A stretch of 9,194 nt of DNA from Janthinobacterium lividum (lineage in GTDB: Bacteria > Pseudomonadota > Gammaproteobacteria > Steroidobacterales > Steroidobacteraceae), in contig CALPVO020000074.1 of the NCBI GenBank assembly GCA_943327025.2, positions 1 through 9,194 of the forward strand, given 5' to 3'. The notes under the pieces were generated by a model. That model did not search any database. It was not told the origin of the DNA and saw only the letters and a program-made list of their open reading frames with translations. The translations under genes were made by a program, and so were the position numbers. This document shows, one piece after another, positions 6,746-9,194 of this stretch; the stretch's first letter is position 1, and each line of letters opens with the position of its first letter.

Positions 6746-9194
6746 TTACGCCCCAGCGAACGTTACCAGCAGGTCTTTCGCGTCCACGGCGTGGCCGGTG
6801 CGGACCAGCACCTCGTCGATGGTGCCGTCGCGGTCGGCACGCACGGCGGTTTCCATCTTCATGGCCTCCAGCGTCACCAGTACTTCGCCCTTGGTCACCA
6901 CCTGGCCCGACTTCACTGGCACGGTCACCACGGTGCCCGGCATGGGCGCGCCCACATGCGTGGCGTTCGTCACTTCGGCCTTGCGGCGCGCCGGCTTCGC
7001 CGCCACTTGGCTACGGTCTGCCACGCGGAGCGACCGCGGCTGGCCGTTCAACTCGAAATACACCGTGCGCGTACCGTCTTCGTGCACATCGCTGATAGCC
7101 GCTAGGCGAACGATGAGCGTCTTGCCACGCTCGAGGTCCATGCTCACTTCGTCGCCGGTTTCCATGCCGTAGAAGAACGCTGGCGTGGGCAGCGCGCTCA
7201 CGTTGCCGAACTTCGTGCGGTCCGCGGCGTACTCCAGAAATACCTTCGGGTACATCAGGTAGCTGGCGAACTCGCCATCATTCAGCGCACGGCCGCACTT
7301 CTTTTCGGCTACCGCGCGTTCTTCAACGAGGTCCAGCGGCGACAGGCTTTCGCCCGGGCGCGCCGTCAACGGCGCACGGCCCTTCAGCACCTTGGCCTGC
7401 AGCGCGGGCGGGAAGCCGCCCAGCGGCTGGCCCAAGTCGCCATGCATCAGCTCCACCACGCTTTCGGGGAAGGCCACTTCGGTGTCGGCGTCTTCCACTT
7501 GCGCCCGCGTCAGGCCGCTGGTCACCATCATGATGGCCAGGTCACCCACCACCTTGGAGGTCGGCGTCACCTTCACGATGTCACCGAACATGTCGTTCAC
7601 TTCAGCATAGGCATTGGCCACTTCGGGCCAGCGCACCTCGTCAATACCGAGCGAACGCGCCTGCTCGCGCAGGTTCGTGAACTGGCCGCCCGGCATGCCG
7701 TGCAGGTACACCTCACTGGCACCGCTGCGCAGGTCGCTTTCGAAAGCACCGTAGGTGTGGCGCACCTGCTCCCAGTAGCCTGAGATGGTGCGAATGTTTG
7801 CCCCGTCCAGCCCGGTGGCACGGTCGGTGTGGCGCAACGCCTCCACGATGGAGCCCAAGTTCGGCTGCGAGGTCAGGCCGCTCATGGCGTCCATGGCGGC
7901 ATCTACCGCATCCACGCCCGCTTCCACAGCGGCCAGCACGGTGGCACTGGCAATGCCGCTGGTGTCGTGCGTGTGGAAGTGCACGGGCAGCGAAGTTTCT
8001 TCGCGCAGCGCCTTGACCAGCAAGCGAATGGCCGCTGGCTGCGCAAGACCCGCCATGTCCTTGATGCCGATGACATTCGCACCGGCCTTCTCCAACTGCT
8101 TCGCCAAGTCGACGTAGTAGCGCAGCGTGTACTTGGTCTCGCGCGGGTCTGCGAGGTTGCCGGTGTAGCAAACCGCAGCCTCGCACAAGCGGCCCGTGTC
8201 ACGCACGGCATCGATGGCCACGCGCATGTTGTCCACCCAGTTCAGACAATCGAACACGCGGAACAGGTCCACGCCGCCATTCGCCGCTTCACGCACGAAG
8301 TGGCGCACCACGTTGTCCGGGTAGTTCTTGTAGCCCACCGCGTTGGCCGAGCGCAGCAGCATCTGCAGCAGCAGATTGGGCATGGCCTCGCGCAATTGCG
8401 TCAGACGCTCCCACGGACATTCGCGCAGGAAGCGCATGGAGACGTCGAAGGTGGCGCCACCCCAGCATTCCACCGACAGCAGCTGCGGCAGTAGGCTGGC
8501 GTAGTGCGGCGCAATGGCGGTGAGGTCGCGGGTGCGCACGCGCGTGGCTAGCAGCGACTGGTGCGCGTCGCGCATGGTGGTGTCAGTGACCAACACGCCG
8601 GACTGCGCCCGCATCCACGCGGCGAAGCCTTCGGCCCCGAGTTCATCCAACCGCTGCTTGCTCCCGGGTACGGGCGTAGGCAGCAACAGCTTCGGTGCGC
8701 GCGGCGGAGCCAGACGCGCCGGGCGAATGCGGCCTTTCACTTCCGGGTTGCCGTTCACGCTCACGTCGCCCAGAAATGCCAGCAAGCGGGTGGCGCGGTC
8801 GCGGCGGCGCGGCCAGTGGAACAACTCCGGCGTTTCGTCGATGAAGCGCGTGGTGTAGTCGCCGTTCTCGAACTTGGCATGCGTAATGACCTGGTCGCAG
8901 AAGCGCAGGTTCGTGGTCACGCCGCGAATGCGGAACTCCCACAGCGCGCGGTGCATGCGTGCAATGGTCTCGGCAGCGGTGGGCGCCCAAGCGGTCACCT
9001 TCACCAGCAGCGAATCGTAGGAGCGGCCAATGAAGGCGCCGGAGTACGCTGTGCCGGCGTCGAGCCGGATGCCGAAGCCGGCGGGGCTGCGGTACGCCGT
9101 GATGCGGCCGTAGTCCGGAATGAACTGGTTTTCCGGGTCTTCGGTGGTGACGCGGCACTGCATGGCGTGGCCGCTCAGGCGAATGTCCGCTTGC
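6746..9194 (-). CDS. pyc: Pyruvate carboxylase, single-chain, 5' truncated by window edge
   Basis: Biotin-dependent cytoplasmic enzyme making oxaloacetate from pyruvate, bicarbonate and ATP (anaplerosis, gluconeogenesis). The frame is open to the window edge; 815 codons are visible, so the Met codon at 9163 is internal (it lies in SGHAMQCRVTTEDP). Numbering from the first whole codon, 1-125 are the end of the biotin carboxylase domain (IRLSGHAMQCR; GFGIRLDAG with Arg43; YDSLLVKV). A linker follows (VNGNPEVKG). The carboxyltransferase barrel begins near 200 with DTTMRDAHQSLLATR. Its metal ligands are all present: Asp209, Lys378 in GIKDMAGL (the lysine normally carbamylated), His407 and His409 in HFHTHDTSG. 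Their spacing (169, 198 and 200 residues after Asp209) matches Asp549, Lys718, His747 and His749 of the Rhizobium etli enzyme as I recall it. The probable catalytic Thr is Thr543 in VKVTPTSKVVGD. The C-terminal biotinyl domain carries EAMKMET with biotin-accepting Lys779 (codon 6859-6857), 36 residues from the end. One oddity is Gly499 in HGMPGGQ, where relatives have Glu. Oxaloacetate decarboxylase alpha is excluded by the fused biotin carboxylase domain. Confidence 0.97.
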   Translation of the reverse strand, partial: QADIRLSGHAMQCRVTTEDPENQFIPDYGRITAYRSPAGFGIRLDAGTAYSGAFIGRSYDSLLVKVTAWAPTAAETIARMHRALWEFRIRGVTTNLRFCDQVITHAKFENGDYTTRFIDETPELFHWPRRRDRATRLLAFLGDVSVNGNPEVKGRIRPARLAPPRAPKLLLPTPVPGSKQRLDELGAEGFAAWMRAQSGVLVTDTTMRDAHQSLLATRVRTRDLTAIAPHYASLLPQLLSVECWGGATFDVSMRFLRECPWERLTQLREAMPNLLLQMLLRSANAVGYKNYPDNVVRHFVREAANGGVDLFRVFDCLNWVDNMRVAIDAVRDTGRLCEAAVCYTGNLADPRETKYTLRYYVDLAKQLEKAGANVIGIKDMAGLAQPAAIRLLVKALREETSLPVHFHTHDTSGIASATVLAAVEAGVDAVDAAMDAMSGLTSQPNLGSIVEALRHTDRATGLDGANIRTISGYWEQVRHTYGAFESDLRSGASEVYLHGMPGGQFTNLREQARSLGIDEVRWPEVANAYAEVNDMFGDIVKVTPTSKVVGDLAIMMVTSGLTRAQVEDADTEVAFPESVVELMHGDLGQPLGGFPPALQAKVLKGRAPLTARPGESLSPLDLVEERAVAEKKCGRALNDGEFASYLMYPKVFLEYAADRTKFGNVSALPTPAFFYGMETGDEVSMDLERGKTLIVRLAAISDVHEDGTRTVYFELNGQPRSLRVADRSQVAAKPARRKAEVTNATHVGAPMPGTVVTVPVKSGQVVTKGEVLVTLEAMKMETAVRADRDGTIDEVLVRTGHAVDAKDLLVTFAGA

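Noticed and set aside
6408..7172. Plus-strand open frame of 254 codons spanning the pyc-macroglobulin junction
   Set aside because: It crosses two confirmed genes on the opposite strand, is Ser/Arg/Thr-rich without motifs, and has no good ribosome site visible.
9161..9163. ATG at 9163 as the start of pyruvate carboxylase
   Set aside because: The frame continues upstream to the window edge as QADIRLSGHA, a conserved part of the biotin carboxylase domain, so this Met is internal.

Overview
The window is GC-rich bacterial DNA. All three genes lie head to tail on the minus strand and fill it almost completely. Reading with transcription (right to left), they are: the 3' two-thirds of a single-chain pyruvate carboxylase (9194 to 6746, 5' end outside the window); a complete, very large exported bacterial alpha-2-macroglobulin with an intact CLEQ thioester motif (6703 to 926); and the first 309 codons of a penicillin-binding protein 1C (929 to 1, 3' end outside the window).

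The gene content points to a Gram-negative, high-GC proteobacterium. The alpha-2-macroglobulin/PBP1C pair is a known Gram-negative envelope module (yfhM-pbpC in E. coli), and a one-polypeptide pyruvate carboxylase next to it would fit a beta- or gammaproteobacterium. The genus cannot be named from the sequence alone.

Layout: pyc and the macroglobulin gene are separated by only 42 bases with no visible terminator. The macroglobulin ORF lies in the same reading frame as pyc, just past the pyc TAA. Its start codon sits inside an 18-base inverted repeat. The macroglobulin stop and the PBP1C start overlap as GTGA, with a good Shine-Dalgarno nine bases upstream, so these two are almost certainly translated together. 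The second and third genes plausibly work as a unit in the periplasm: the macroglobulin traps foreign proteases through its bait region and thioester, while PBP1C makes or repairs peptidoglycan. Pyruvate carboxylase (anaplerotic oxaloacetate synthesis) is not functionally related in any obvious way and may only share transcription.

I see no RNA gene, mobile element, CRISPR array, origin or attachment site. I do not see a previously undescribed system here. The points worth a second look are details: the hairpin over the macroglobulin start, the loss of the lipobox cysteine, paired cysteines including a CxxC acidic insert, a Gln in place of the second conserved GT51 glutamate, and a Glu-to-Gly change in a conserved pyruvate carboxylase motif.
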